Origin: Pseudofrankia asymbiotica | GTDB lineage: Bacteria; Actinomycetota; Actinomycetes; Frankiales; Frankiaceae | Length of the DNA stretch: 14,533 bases | Reading direction: 5' to 3' | Assembly (NCBI RefSeq): GCF_001983105.1 | Contig: NZ_MOMC01000018.1 | Coordinates: 12,655 to 27,187, forward strand | In this document: positions 7,701-13,779 of the stretch, piece after piece | How positions within the stretch are numbered: the stretch's first letter is position 1 | How the letters are laid out: every line of letters begins with the position of its first letter | Position numbers and translations under genes: made by a program | The notes under the pieces: generated by a model | What the model saw: only the letters and a program-made list of their open reading frames with translations | Told to the model about the DNA's origin: nothing | Database searches by the model: none

Positions 7701-8114
7701 CTGGGCAACGGGGTGGCCGAGGTCGTCGTCGCCATGATCGCGGTCGCGCTGGCCGCGATGGTCCAGGGGCTGCTGGTCTCGGCTCTGATCGCGAACGCCG
7801 ACCGCGGCATGCCCATCCTCGTGGTCGTCCTGCTGCTGCAGTTCCTGCTGTGCGGGCTGCTCATACCGCTGGATCACAAGCCGCCGCTGGAACAGATCGC
7901 CTACCTCATGCCGGCCCGGTGGGGGTTCGCGATGGTCGCGGCGACCACCGGCTACCGCCAGACGCCGACCGACCCCGACCTCGACCCGCTGTGGAAGGCC
8001 GAGGCCGGCACCTGGGCGCTTGACCTCGCCGCGCTCCTGCTGCTGACCGCGGCCCTCGCGTGGGCGACGTGGCCCGTCCTGCGCCGCGGGTCGGCTCCCC
8101 GGAAAGGTCGATGA
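4707..8114 (+). CDS. Kinase-FHA-ABCG half-transporter fusion (PknF/Rv1747-like)
   Basis: This is one 1135-residue polypeptide, with ATG overlapping the preceding stop (ATGA). Residues 1-270 are a complete Hanks kinase: G16-RGGMGEVY24, K38 in VALK, H129-RDVKPSN136, D153-FG, APE at 179-181, and an activation loop with three Thr (166-168). A Pro/Ala linker follows at about 271-470 with four WW pairs. The FHA domain covers about 470-550, with phospho-Thr pocket residues R487, S501, H504 and N523-G524. The ABC ATPase covers about 565-790: Walker A G600-PSGAGKST608, signature L702-SGGQ, Walker B with D726-E727, and H759. Six TM helices lie at about 873-1125, with the ABCG-like ERSIFRREQ motif. In Mycobacterium tuberculosis the kinase PknF and the FHA-ABC protein Rv1747 are separate genes; here both functions are on one chain. 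It should dimerise to export an unknown substrate, probably under phospho-Thr/FHA control. Confidence 0.93.
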   Translation: MRQRMFGPYRIEELLGRGGMGEVYRAYDTGQQRMVALKLLLSSLAGDPQFTERFRRESEIAAQLREPHVIPIHRHGEIDGQLFIDMRLVEGADLGAVLRDGPLDPATAVDVVEQIASALDAAHADGLIHRDVKPSNVLCAGRGRPTDFVYLVDFGIARAVDGTGITTTGGAIGSVEYMAPERFLSGRVDHRADVYSLACLLFECLAGRRPFVTAERLAVVMAHLQDPPPVLSAVRPGTPAAFDAVIVRGLAKSPDDRHPSAAAFAAAARAALASAAPATPVPPPAAPAAGGKWWTRTGDAPTAKPAPATPPAPSPRPAPPTPPPSPAPPVSPTPPARPGPGWWEAKNAPPAPPASPPASPTPLAPPTPPASPKPPASPPASPTPPARPGSGWWPAKSAPPPTPPDPPTAPVPPPAPAPAPAATPAPAPAAVLATRRYQMTQAASTAPPPTAQGPGTPPARPAAGGTWWERKATALHPVGTATVVIGRAPECDVPLTDPLVSRRHAELRRVGPAWRIVDLGSWNGTFVNGHRVDQATIGAGDIVGIGHALLHLQGGTLVEYTDSGDISFEADDLVVTRSGRRLLDGVGFALPERSLLAVVGPSGAGKSTLLAALTGQHPADSGEVRYAGRDLYASYDELRQRIGLVPQDDILHPQLTVRRALRYAAALRFPADTPAAERDARVEEVIGELGLAGQAGQRITTLSGGQRKRTSVALELLTRPSLLFLDEPTSGLDPGMDKSVMQTLRKLADDGRTVVVVTHSPAQLDLCDRLLVLASGGRLAYFGPPGEALAYFGQRDFADMFLLLDHSRDVDWTARFRASPQFAKYGTPTGPARPAVPAARATPDAPPRQQPAPRQFAVLARRYLAVIAADRAYTLFLLALPLVLSVFAQLLPGGHGLSWLGTRADSGGGGDGGGSGGSDIAPLMLVLVLGCAFTGFAGAFRELVKERSIFRREQAIGLSRGAYLWSKLAVLGAITSAQAVILAVAGLYGQPGPDAPLALGNGVAEVVVAMIAVALAAMVQGLLVSALIANADRGMPILVVVLLLQFLLCGLLIPLDHKPPLEQIAYLMPARWGFAMVAATTGYRQTPTDPDLDPLWKAEAGTWALDLAALLLLTAALAWATWPVLRRGSAPRKGR
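5697..5885 (+). repeat. Duplicated 39-bp WW module inside the Pro-rich linker
   Basis: Bases 5697-5735 and 5847-5885 are identical except for one C/T difference (5724/5874). They lie 150 bp apart and encode SPTPPARPGPGWW and SPTPPARPGSGWW. Between them lie degenerate ccacaccgccggcgtca units encoding PTPPASP. The near-identity suggests recent in-frame duplication within the linker of the kinase-FHA-ABC protein. Confidence 0.8.
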
Positions 8115-8149
8115 CCAGCGCCGATGACCAGGGCCCATGACCAGGGCCC
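8111..8149 (+). repeat. Three 13-bp tandem repeats starting at the stop codon
   Basis: Units ATGACCAGCGCCG, ATGACCAGGGCCC and ATGACCAGGGCCC start at 8111, 8124 and 8137. The TGA of the first unit is the stop codon of the kinase-FHA-ABC gene (8112-8114). The period of 13 shifts the frame, so this is not a coding repeat. It lies in the 94-bp gap between converging genes. Confidence 0.8.
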
Positions 8150-8158
8150 AAAACCGCG

Positions 8159-8177
8159 GCGAGAGGACGGGCCTCGC
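8159..8177. terminator. Weak candidate hairpin between converging genes
   Basis: The sequence gcgagaggacgggcctcgc can pair GCGAGG with CCTCGC, with one bulged A and a short loop. It sits between the stop codons of the + strand kinase-FHA-ABC gene and the - strand permease gene, where a shared terminator is expected. It has no T tract on either side, so any terminator here would not be of the classic intrinsic type. Confidence 0.2.
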
Positions 8178-8208
8178 GACGTTCCACCCGGGAGTGCCCT
8201 TGGCCGTC

Positions 8209-9012
8209 CTACGACCGCGGGCGGCGGGTGAGCCACAGGATGGCGGCCAGGGCGACGGCGGCCCAGGCGGCGAGGGCGATGAGATGGTCCCCGACCGGGG
8301 CGATGCCGATCCACGGGTCGACGATGGCCGGGATGACCGATGGCAGGGCGTCGGAGATCGAGCGCATCGTGCTGGTCATGACGGTCCGCGGCGGTCCGCC
8401 GCCGCCGAGCAGGTAGAGCGGGAAGAACGTCATCAGTCCGATGGCCTGCGCGGCGCGCGCGGTCGGCACGGCGAGGCCGATGGCGACCCCGAGCAGGACG
8501 AGCGTGCCGCTGCCGGCGACGAACCCGAGCAGGACCTGCCAGGGGTGCTCGAACGCGGGGATGCCGTAGGTCGGCGCCGCCACCGCCAGCACGAGCGCGA
8601 CGGCGAGGAGGATCAGGCCCCAGGTGACGGCGGCCTGGGCGGCGACGACCCGGGCGGTGGAGATCCCGAACGCCTCGAACCGCCGCAGCACCCCGCGCTC
8701 TCGGTAGGAGGCGAGCGCGACCGGCAGCCCGATGAGCGCGAGGGCGATCACCGAGACGCCGGTCGAGGCGGCGACGTAGTAGTCATCGGGCCGCCGCATG
8801 GCGAACCCGTCGTCCGGATCGCTGCCGAAGACGCCGGCGAGGACGAGCATGGTGAACGGCGGGAAGAGGAAGGCGAACACGAGCAGGGTCCAGTCGCGGG
8901 TGAGCAGACGGGTCTCGGTCAGCGCGAGCGCGCCGAGCTTCGCGGCGCGGCCGCTGGTCCTCGCGGAACGCCCGGTCTTCGTGGGCTCGCTGGTGGGCAC
9001 GGTGATGGTCAT
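8209..9012 (-). CDS. ABC-2 type exporter permease (DrrB-like)
   Basis: This 267-residue membrane protein starts at an ATG that overlaps the stop of the ATPase gene (ATGA). A basic, Thr/Ser-rich N-terminus of about 35 residues is followed by about six hydrophobic helices: one near 40-60, one near 85-105, and four between 130 and 265. After the second helix the motif SYRERGVLRRFEAFGIS matches the short amphipathic segment of ABC-2 permeases that contacts the ATPase. The length fits single-domain permeases of the DrrB/NodJ kind. It should form the membrane channel of an exporter with the ATPase encoded just before it. The substrate cannot be read from sequence, but the upstream two-component system suggests a drug, peptide or envelope-stress ligand. 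A few Gly/Pro residues in the fifth helix (LLGGGGPP) are typical of the family. Confidence 0.88.
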   Translation of the reverse strand: MTITVPTSEPTKTGRSARTSGRAAKLGALALTETRLLTRDWTLLVFAFLFPPFTMLVLAGVFGSDPDDGFAMRRPDDYYVAASTGVSVIALALIGLPVALASYRERGVLRRFEAFGISTARVVAAQAAVTWGLILLAVALVLAVAAPTYGIPAFEHPWQVLLGFVAGSGTLVLLGVAIGLAVPTARAAQAIGLMTFFPLYLLGGGGPPRTVMTSTMRSISDALPSVIPAIVDPWIGIAPVGDHLIALAAWAAVALAAILWLTRRPRS

Positions 9013-9917
9013 CGGTGGTCTCCGGTCAGCAGGGCGACGACGGTGTCGGACAGGGACGCGCGGCGGACGGTGAAGTCGGCTGGCCGCAGGCCGCGGCGGT
9101 CGAGCTCGGCCGCGAGCGGGACGACCGCCGACGGGGCGACGACCACGGACGCGGCCTCGCCGTCGTAGCCGACCTCGGCGACCCCGGGCAGGTCGACGAG
9201 GCCCGCGAGCGCCACGGCGCTCGGCGCCGCGAACTGGACGGTGACCGTCCCGGCCGCGCCGGTCAGGTCGACGGGCCGCCCGCAGGCGAGCAGGGCGCCG
9301 TCGGCGAGGACGGCGACCCGGTCGCACAGCCGCTCGGCCTCGTCCAGGTCGTGGCTGACGAGGACGACCGTCGCTCCCTGGTCGCGGGCCTGTTCGACCA
9401 GGCGCCAGGTCTCCTGACGGGCGGCCGGGTCCAGGCCCTGGGTCAGCTCGTCGAGGAACACGAGCCGCGGCTGGTTGACCAGCGCGAGGGCGAGGAACAG
9501 CCGCTGGCGCTGCCCGCCGGACAGGGTGCCGAACGGCTTGCGCAGCAGCGGGCCGAGCCGCCACTGCTCGGCCAGCGTCCGCCAGTCGACGCGGTCGTCG
9601 GCCAGCCGGGCGAACAGCCGCAGCGCCTCGCCGACCCGCAGGCGGTCCGGCAGCGCCGACGCCTGCAGCTGGGCGCCGAGGAGCGGGCGAAGCCGCGAAC
9701 GGTCCCGGTCCGGGTCGAGCCCGAGGACCTCGACCCGGCCGCCATCGCGGCGGCGCAGCCCTTGCAGGATCTCGACGGTGGTGGTCTTGCCGGCGCCGTT
9801 GGCGCCGGCCAGGCCGAAGATCTCGCCGGTGTGGACGGTGAAGGACAGCCCGCGCAGCACCGGCTGGCCGCCGTACGCCCGGCGGAGGTCCTCGACCTCG
9901 ATCGCTACGTTGCTCAT
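9009..9917 (-). CDS. ABC exporter ATPase (DrrA-like)
   Basis: This 302-residue protein has a full nucleotide-binding domain: Walker A G38-ANGAGKTT46, a Q-loop near GAQLQAS, signature LSGGQRQR, Walker B LVFLDE followed by LTQGLD, and H-loop SHD. The usual Pro after DE is Leu here (DELTQGLD); the catalytic Glu is kept. The last 80 or so residues form the extra C-terminal domain typical of DrrA-type drug-export ATPases. It is cytosolic and drives the permease encoded next through ATP hydrolysis. The ATG at 9917 starts MSNVAIEVEDLRRAYGG, the expected first strand, with GGCGG close upstream. A much longer upstream reading frame is only the antisense-side shadow of the regulator gene. The 134-bp gap to the response regulator leaves room for its own promoter. 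Confidence 0.92.
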   Translation of the reverse strand: MSNVAIEVEDLRRAYGGQPVLRGLSFTVHTGEIFGLAGANGAGKTTTVEILQGLRRRDGGRVEVLGLDPDRDRSRLRPLLGAQLQASALPDRLRVGEALRLFARLADDRVDWRTLAEQWRLGPLLRKPFGTLSGGQRQRLFLALALVNQPRLVFLDELTQGLDPAARQETWRLVEQARDQGATVVLVSHDLDEAERLCDRVAVLADGALLACGRPVDLTGAAGTVTVQFAAPSAVALAGLVDLPGVAEVGYDGEAASVVVAPSAVVPLAAELDRRGLRPADFTVRRASLSDTVVALLTGDHR

Positions 9918-10033
9918 GCCGCCGGACGTTAGGTGCCGCCGGGCCGGTGCCGCTTCGGCCCGCGGGCCCCAGTCGCGGTCCTCCCGTGGTCGGAACTCGA
10001 CCCGGTGGCCGCTACCGCGGGGGTCCGCCGCCG

Positions 10034-10060
10034 CCGCCGTGGCGGGCGGCGCTACGGCGG
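10034..10060 (-). other. Candidate hairpin over the response-regulator stop codon
   Basis: On the - strand CCGCCGT and ACGGCGG form a perfect 7-bp stem around a 13-base loop. The first arm includes the TAG stop of the regulator gene (10052-10054). No T tract follows, so it is at best an attenuator or mRNA processing element between the regulator and exporter genes. In DNA this rich in G and C, such stems are common by chance. Confidence 0.2.
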
Positions 10061-10729
10061 ATCGCCCCCGGGAGCCACGACGCCATGGTCGTAGGCGAAC
10101 ACGATGGCCGCGGCGCGGTCGCGCACGCCGAGCTTGGTGAAGATCCCGCCGACGTGGGTCTTCACGGTCGCCTCGGCCACGTGCAGGACCGCGGCGATCT
10201 CCCCGTTCGTGGCGCCGCGGGCCATCAGCCGCAGCACGGCGTGCTCGCGGTCCGAGAGTGCCTCCAGCCGGATCGACCGCCGGGCGGCCGGTGCCACCAG
10301 CCTGCGGTAATGGTCCAGCACCCTGGTGGCGACCCCCGGGGCGAACCAGGCCCCGCCCGCGGCGACCGTGCGCACCGCCGCGATCAGGTCCTCGGCCGCC
10401 GAGTCCTTGAGCGCGAACCCGGCGGCGCCGGCCTCGATGGCTCCCCACAGCAGCTCGTCCTCGTCGAACGTCGTGAGCACGAGAACCAGCGGCCCGTCCG
10501 CCGACCCGTTCGCGGCGGCCCGCAGCCGGGCCGTCGCGGCGATGCCGTCCAGAACCGGCATGCGGATGTCCATGAGAACGACGTCCGGCCGCAGCGCCGG
10601 CAGGCGGTCCACCGCCTGCCGGCCGTCCGCGCACTCGGCGACCACCTCGAACCCGTCGGCCGGTGACAGGATCCGCGCGAGCCCGGCCCGGATGATGGCC
10701 TGGTCGTCGACGATCGCCACCCGGATCAC
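10052..10729 (-). CDS. NarL/FixJ-family response regulator
   Basis: This 225-residue protein has two domains. The receiver has the acidic pair D8-D9, the phospho-acceptor D54 in VVLMDIRMP, T86/T87 and K108 (ALKDS). The C-terminal LuxR-type helix-turn-helix at about 158-212 reads LSDREHAVLRLMARG, then NGEIAAVLHVAEATVKTHV, the standard DNA-recognition region. It starts at GTG 10729, overlapping the histidine-kinase stop (GTGA), so sensor and regulator should be made together. Phosphotransfer from the neighbouring kinase would promote dimerisation and DNA binding. The probable target is the promoter region in the 134-bp gap in front of the ABC exporter genes, and perhaps its own operon. No clear operator repeat was found there by eye. 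Confidence 0.95.
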   Translation of the reverse strand: MIRVAIVDDQAIIRAGLARILSPADGFEVVAECADGRQAVDRLPALRPDVVLMDIRMPVLDGIAATARLRAAANGSADGPLVLVLTTFDEDELLWGAIEAGAAGFALKDSAAEDLIAAVRTVAAGGAWFAPGVATRVLDHYRRLVAPAARRSIRLEALSDREHAVLRLMARGATNGEIAAVLHVAEATVKTHVGGIFTKLGVRDRAAAIVFAYDHGVVAPGGDPP

Positions 10730-12132
10730 GAGACCAGGCCTCCGTCGGCCGCCTCAGCCGGCACGCCATCGCCATCGGCATCCGGGCTGGCCGCGCCGGG
10801 CGCGGGTACGCCGGGCGCGGGTACGCCAGCCGGCGCGGCGGTCCTGGTCAGGAGGAACGTCCTGGCCGCCACCTCGTCGGCGTCGAGCGGCAGCCAGCAG
10901 CTCACCCGCCAGCCGTCCGGGGTCGGTCCGGCGCTCAGCGCGCCGCCGAGCACGGTCGCCCGTTCGCGCATCCCCGCCAGGCCGTAGCGCGGCCGGTCCC
11001 GCTCACCGGCCGAGGCCGCCGGCACCGGCCCCACCGTCGTGGCCTCCAGTCGGACCCGGTCCTCCGCCCGTTCGAGCAGCATGTCGGTGCGGGCCCGCGG
11101 CGCGTGCCGCGCCGCGTTGGCGAGCGCCTCCTGCGCGATCCGGTACACCGCGACCCCGATCCCCGCCGGAACGTCGGCGAGGTTCCCGCGCATCCGCAGG
11201 TCGACCGCGAGACCGCCGGCGCGGGCCTCGTCCACGAGGACCGCGATGTCACCGGCCGACACCGGCGGCGCCGTCGCGGCGGCCCCCTCGTCGGTGCGCA
11301 GCAGCGTGACGGTCCGGCGCAGCTCGCGCATGCTGCGCCTGCCGACCTCCTCGGCGGACCGCAGGGCCTCCTCGGCGGCGACCGGATCCCGGTGCAGCAC
11401 ATGCCGGGCGCTGGTCACCTGCAGCATGACGGCGGCCAGCCCATGCCCGACCAGGTCATGAACGTCCCGGGCGATCCGGCGCCGCTCGTCGAGCAGGGAC
11501 TGGTGCGCCAGCTCCCGGCGGCTGTCGTCGAGCAGCGCCGCGAGCCGGCGTTCCCGCGCGTTGGCGCGGCCCAGGATCCAGGGGAAGACGATGCCCAGTA
11601 TCCAGATGCCGACGTTGACCTCGCCCGGGTCCTGGACGAGGTACACCACGACGGGAGTCGCCGCCGCGAGCAGGCCGAGCGGGAGCGCCAGGGCCAGCGG
11701 CGGGCACCAGCGCCCGACGACCAGCCCGAGGATCGACACCTCGAACATCGCCGGCTCGTGCCCGCCGGAGAGCTGCGCGAGTACCGCCGAGACCATCACA
11801 GCGACGCCGCAGAGCAGGAGGATCGCGGCGGGCGGGAAGCGCGGCCCGCGACGGGGCAGATATCCCCACCCGGCGAAGGCCACGACCGGCGCCGCCAGGA
11901 AGACCAGCTCGTGGGCCGGCCCCGGGTCCGCGGTCGCGGCGATGATCGCGACCGCGAGCGCCAGCACCGGGACCAGGCCGCGCTTGGCGTCGAGGCCGTC
12001 AGCGGCCTCGGAGAGCGCCCAGGCGCGCCCCGCCGCCCGCGGGCTCGCCTTCGATGGCGCCTGCGCGCTCGGCGGGCTGGGCCCCGTCGCCCGAGGCGCC
12101 GCCTGGCCAGGCTCGCCAGGCTGGCTGGTCAT
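10726..12132 (-). CDS. Membrane sensor histidine kinase, HisKA_3 type
   Basis: The protein has 468 residues from ATG 12132 (MTSQPGEP); an in-frame ATG at 12168 would add 12. After a Pro/Ser-rich head come four to five hydrophobic helices, at about residues 50-180, that form the sensor. The dimerisation domain has the phospho-acceptor H225 in RRIARDVHDLVGHG. The HATPase domain has N339 in the N-box (QEALANAARHA) and a G-box GLAGMRERA. The usual DxGxG between them is absent: the stretch reads LEATTVGPVPAAS. This is a variant seen in some kinases of this class. It senses an envelope or drug signal and phosphorylates D54 of the regulator encoded next. The last 40 residues are Ala/Pro/Asp-rich and contain a small VPAPG duplication. 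The start at 12132 fits a possible leaderless transcript. Confidence 0.92.
   Translation of the reverse strand: MTSQPGEPGQAAPRATGPSPPSAQAPSKASPRAAGRAWALSEAADGLDAKRGLVPVLALAVAIIAATADPGPAHELVFLAAPVVAFAGWGYLPRRGPRFPPAAILLLCGVAVMVSAVLAQLSGGHEPAMFEVSILGLVVGRWCPPLALALPLGLLAAATPVVVYLVQDPGEVNVGIWILGIVFPWILGRANARERRLAALLDDSRRELAHQSLLDERRRIARDVHDLVGHGLAAVMLQVTSARHVLHRDPVAAEEALRSAEEVGRRSMRELRRTVTLLRTDEGAAATAPPVSAGDIAVLVDEARAGGLAVDLRMRGNLADVPAGIGVAVYRIAQEALANAARHAPRARTDMLLERAEDRVRLEATTVGPVPAASAGERDRPRYGLAGMRERATVLGGALSAGPTPDGWRVSCWLPLDADEVAARTFLLTRTAAPAGVPAPGVPAPGAASPDADGDGVPAEAADGGLVS
10795..10824 (-). repeat. Two 15-bp direct repeats in the histidine-kinase tail
   Basis: The 15-mer gccgggcgcgggtac (+ strand) occurs at 10795-10809 and again at 10810-10824. 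It is in frame and encodes the duplicated VPAPG unit in the low-complexity C-terminal tail of the sensor kinase. Confidence 0.7.
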
Positions 12133-12138
12133 CCACCG

Positions 12139-12167
12139 ACAGTATCGCCGTGATCCGCCGCCGGACA
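12139..12167 (-). promoter_or_regulatory. Weak candidate promoter for the histidine-kinase operon
   Basis: On the - strand TACTGT (12144-12139) fits the TAnnnT form of an actinobacterial -10 box. A poor -35 match (TGTCCG, 12167-12162) lies 17 bp upstream. Transcription would start close to 12132, the preferred ATG, giving a leaderless mRNA. The -35 match is weak and the call rests on spacing. Confidence 0.2.
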
Positions 12168-12327
12168 TCCACCCACGGTCGCATCCGTCCCACCACCCCA
12201 GGTCGCGGTGTCAGACCTGATATCAAGCCCTCCCGCGTGCCACCGCCTGATGTCGCCGGTTCCGGACCGCCGGCAGACCACCGGGTTGATGATCTCCATC
12301 GGTTCGGGTACGGCCGAGACGGGACAG

Positions 12328-13455
12328 TCAGCCCGCGCCGAAGAGCTGCTGATAGCGCTTCGCCGAGTTCGGGTTCAGTACCGGGTTGACGAGCGACGAA
12401 AGCACATTGCCGGCTTCCGAGTTGTTGAAGTACACCTCGTAGGCCACGATGTCGGCGTTGGCGCGGAAGATCGCGTACATCCGCTCGATGAAGAACGGGT
12501 CGTCGCCCGCGCCGCCGTCACCGCTGACCACGCCCCACTCGGGCACGGAGAACTTCTTGCCGTGCGCTCGCGCCTCCTTGACGACCGTGCACAGCCCGGA
12601 CGCGGCGAGGCAGGCGTCGTGCCACAGTTTCCGCGTCGACTTCGTCGGGGCCATGTCGTAGTAGTCGATCCCGATGATGTCGACGTGGTCGTCGCCCGGG
12701 TACGCGTTCCACACGTCGTCGCCGTTCGGCATCTTGTCCCGGCCCATGGTCATCGTCCAGTCGATCTGGACGTCGGGCGCGGTGGAGCGCAGCGCGTCCA
12801 CCTCGCGCCGGAAGCACGTCTTCCAGACCTCGGTGTCGTTCGGGTACCACGGGAACCACTCGCCGTTGAACTCCCAGCCGAGGCGCACGATCGCGTTGCC
12901 ACGGCCGTACTTCAGCAGGTTCGAGCCGAACTGCGCCCAGTGCTGGTCGTAGGCGCCGGCGGCGCACTCGTCCTCGTTGCCGAGCGGGACCAGGGTGTCG
13001 CCCTGCTTGACCGCCGGCCACATCGGCACCGCGACCGACATCTGCCCGGGCCACCTGTCAGGGGTGAAGGCCTCCAGCGGCCACCCCGGCGACTCGACGA
13101 GCTCCCAGCTGTCGCGGGTCACGAACATCATCGCCAGGCCCACGTCCCTGCCGGTGAGCTGCTTCCAGGGCTCGACGTCCTCCGGAGCGTTCGCGTTCGC
13201 TCCCGAGAGCCAGCGCACACCCGTCCCCTCGACCAACGGGCTCGTCGCGTCCGGCTTCTTGTCCCTGCCCGACCCGCCCGAGCAGGCGGCGAGCCCCGTC
13301 AGCGCGACCAGCATCGCCACGAGCGCGCCCGCCGTCCTGGTGGCGCGGCCGCGCGCCCGCCAGCGGCCGGCACCTCGCGCATGCCCCCGCCCGGGACGCA
13401 CGACAGTGCTGGGTGGCTCGCCCGACGTCAGACCTGTGCCACGGCGCTCACCCAC
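12328..13455 (-). CDS. Secreted lipoprotein related to GH26 beta-mannanases
   Basis: This 375-residue protein starts at GTG 13455, with the strong site GGAGGGG six bases upstream. A long basic N-region leads to a hydrophobic stretch (about 42-57) and a lipobox LAAC with C58 as the lipidated residue, so the mature protein should sit on the outer face of the membrane. The rest resembles a GH26-type (beta/alpha)8 barrel. E195 in VRLGWEFNGEWFPWY sits where the acid/base Glu is expected, and E306 in FSVPEWGV fits the nucleophile position. The DIIGIDYYD segment (259-267) resembles a barrel strand. In classical GH26 enzymes the acid/base Glu follows His; here it follows Trp. It probably cleaves beta-mannan or a related glycan, but another substrate is possible. 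No partner gene is adjacent, and the gene appears to be transcribed alone. Confidence 0.75.
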   Translation of the reverse strand: MGERRGTGLTSGEPPSTVVRPGRGHARGAGRWRARGRATRTAGALVAMLVALTGLAACSGGSGRDKKPDATSPLVEGTGVRWLSGANANAPEDVEPWKQLTGRDVGLAMMFVTRDSWELVESPGWPLEAFTPDRWPGQMSVAVPMWPAVKQGDTLVPLGNEDECAAGAYDQHWAQFGSNLLKYGRGNAIVRLGWEFNGEWFPWYPNDTEVWKTCFRREVDALRSTAPDVQIDWTMTMGRDKMPNGDDVWNAYPGDDHVDIIGIDYYDMAPTKSTRKLWHDACLAASGLCTVVKEARAHGKKFSVPEWGVVSGDGGAGDDPFFIERMYAIFRANADIVAYEVYFNNSEAGNVLSSLVNPVLNPNSAKRYQQLFGAG

Positions 13456-13461
13456 GCGTCA

Positions 13462-13468
13462 CCCCTCC
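13462..13468 (-). promoter_or_regulatory. Strong ribosome binding site of the GH26-like lipoprotein
   Basis: On the - strand GGAGGGG lies six bases before GTG 13455. This fixes the GTG as the start even though the protein then has an unusually long 40-residue basic head before the signal hydrophobic stretch. Confidence 0.7.
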
Positions 13469-13574
13469 ATGACGGCGATGCCGGTCGGCGCCCCCCACGG
13501 TCGCGTCCCGGCCTCCAGACCGGCGAGCCGGACGTAACGAGAACGCCGCACCGCTGGCGACCCTGACCCTACGT

Positions 13575-13605
13575 AAGATTTGCCGGTCTTGGCGGGGATT
13601 GTCAC
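13575..13605 (-). promoter_or_regulatory. Candidate promoter for the GH26-like lipoprotein
   Basis: On the - strand GTGACA (13605-13600) resembles a -35 box, and AAATCT or AATCTT (13581-13575) lies 18-19 bp downstream. This is the most AT-rich stretch in the intergenic region. Transcription would begin near 13568, leaving a leader of about 110 bases. The match to consensus is partial. Confidence 0.25.
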
Positions 13606-13747
13606 CCGGACCCGACGACGCATACCCACCGTTCGGTTCCAGCCGGCGCGCATCCGTTGTGGGCGGCGGTCCCGGCGACCGCGCGCGACAGAACCAGGGT
13701 CAGCGCCGCCCTCGCCCACTGACGGCGACTGGAACTCGGCGGGTCTG

Positions 13748-13779
13748 GCCGCGCGGCGGTCAGGCCGCGCGGCGGTCAG
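13748..13779 (-). repeat. Two 16-bp tandem repeats at the PPOX stop codon
   Basis: GCCGCGCGGCGGTCAG (+ strand) occurs at 13748-13763 and 13764-13779. The second copy contains the TGA stop of the PPOX-like gene (13778-13776 on the - strand). Each copy holds the self-complementary GCCGCGCGGC, so the transcript could fold into one or two strong stems and may end there, although no T tract follows. Confidence 0.75.

Larger units (their letters stand above)
13456..13775. other. 320-bp region without a convincing gene
   Basis: This gap lies between the start of the GH26-like gene and the stop of the PPOX-like gene. It holds the ribosome binding site at 13462-13468, an AT-richer patch at 13571-13605 that may be the promoter of the lipoprotein gene, and most of a 16-bp duplication at 13748-13779. 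An 86-codon reading frame on the - strand (13459-13719) is Arg/Gly-rich, matches no known family and has no clear binding site, so it is not called as a gene. Confidence 0.6.

Noticed and set aside
8137..9168. Long open frame on the + strand opposite the ABC exporter genes
   Set aside because: The product is a monotonous Gly/Asp/Glu/Arg/Gln sequence, as expected antisense to high-GC genes. The - strand genes show complete ABC motifs.
11104..12153. 349-codon + strand frame opposite the sensor kinase
   Set aside because: It is an antisense shadow. The - strand carries the H-box, N-box and G-box of a histidine kinase.
12208..13566. 452-codon + strand frame across the GH26-like gene
   Set aside because: It is Arg/Val/His/Ala-rich with no domain, while the opposite strand encodes a lipobox and glycosidase motifs behind a strong ribosome binding site.
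13571..13581. TAAGAT as a rightward -10 box
   Set aside because: No gene begins to its right on the + strand and no -35 match was seen. A leftward promoter for the lipoprotein is more sensible.
13459..13719. 86-codon - strand frame upstream of the GH26-like gene
   Set aside because: There is no recognisable domain or ribosome binding site, and it overlaps the probable promoter of the lipoprotein gene.
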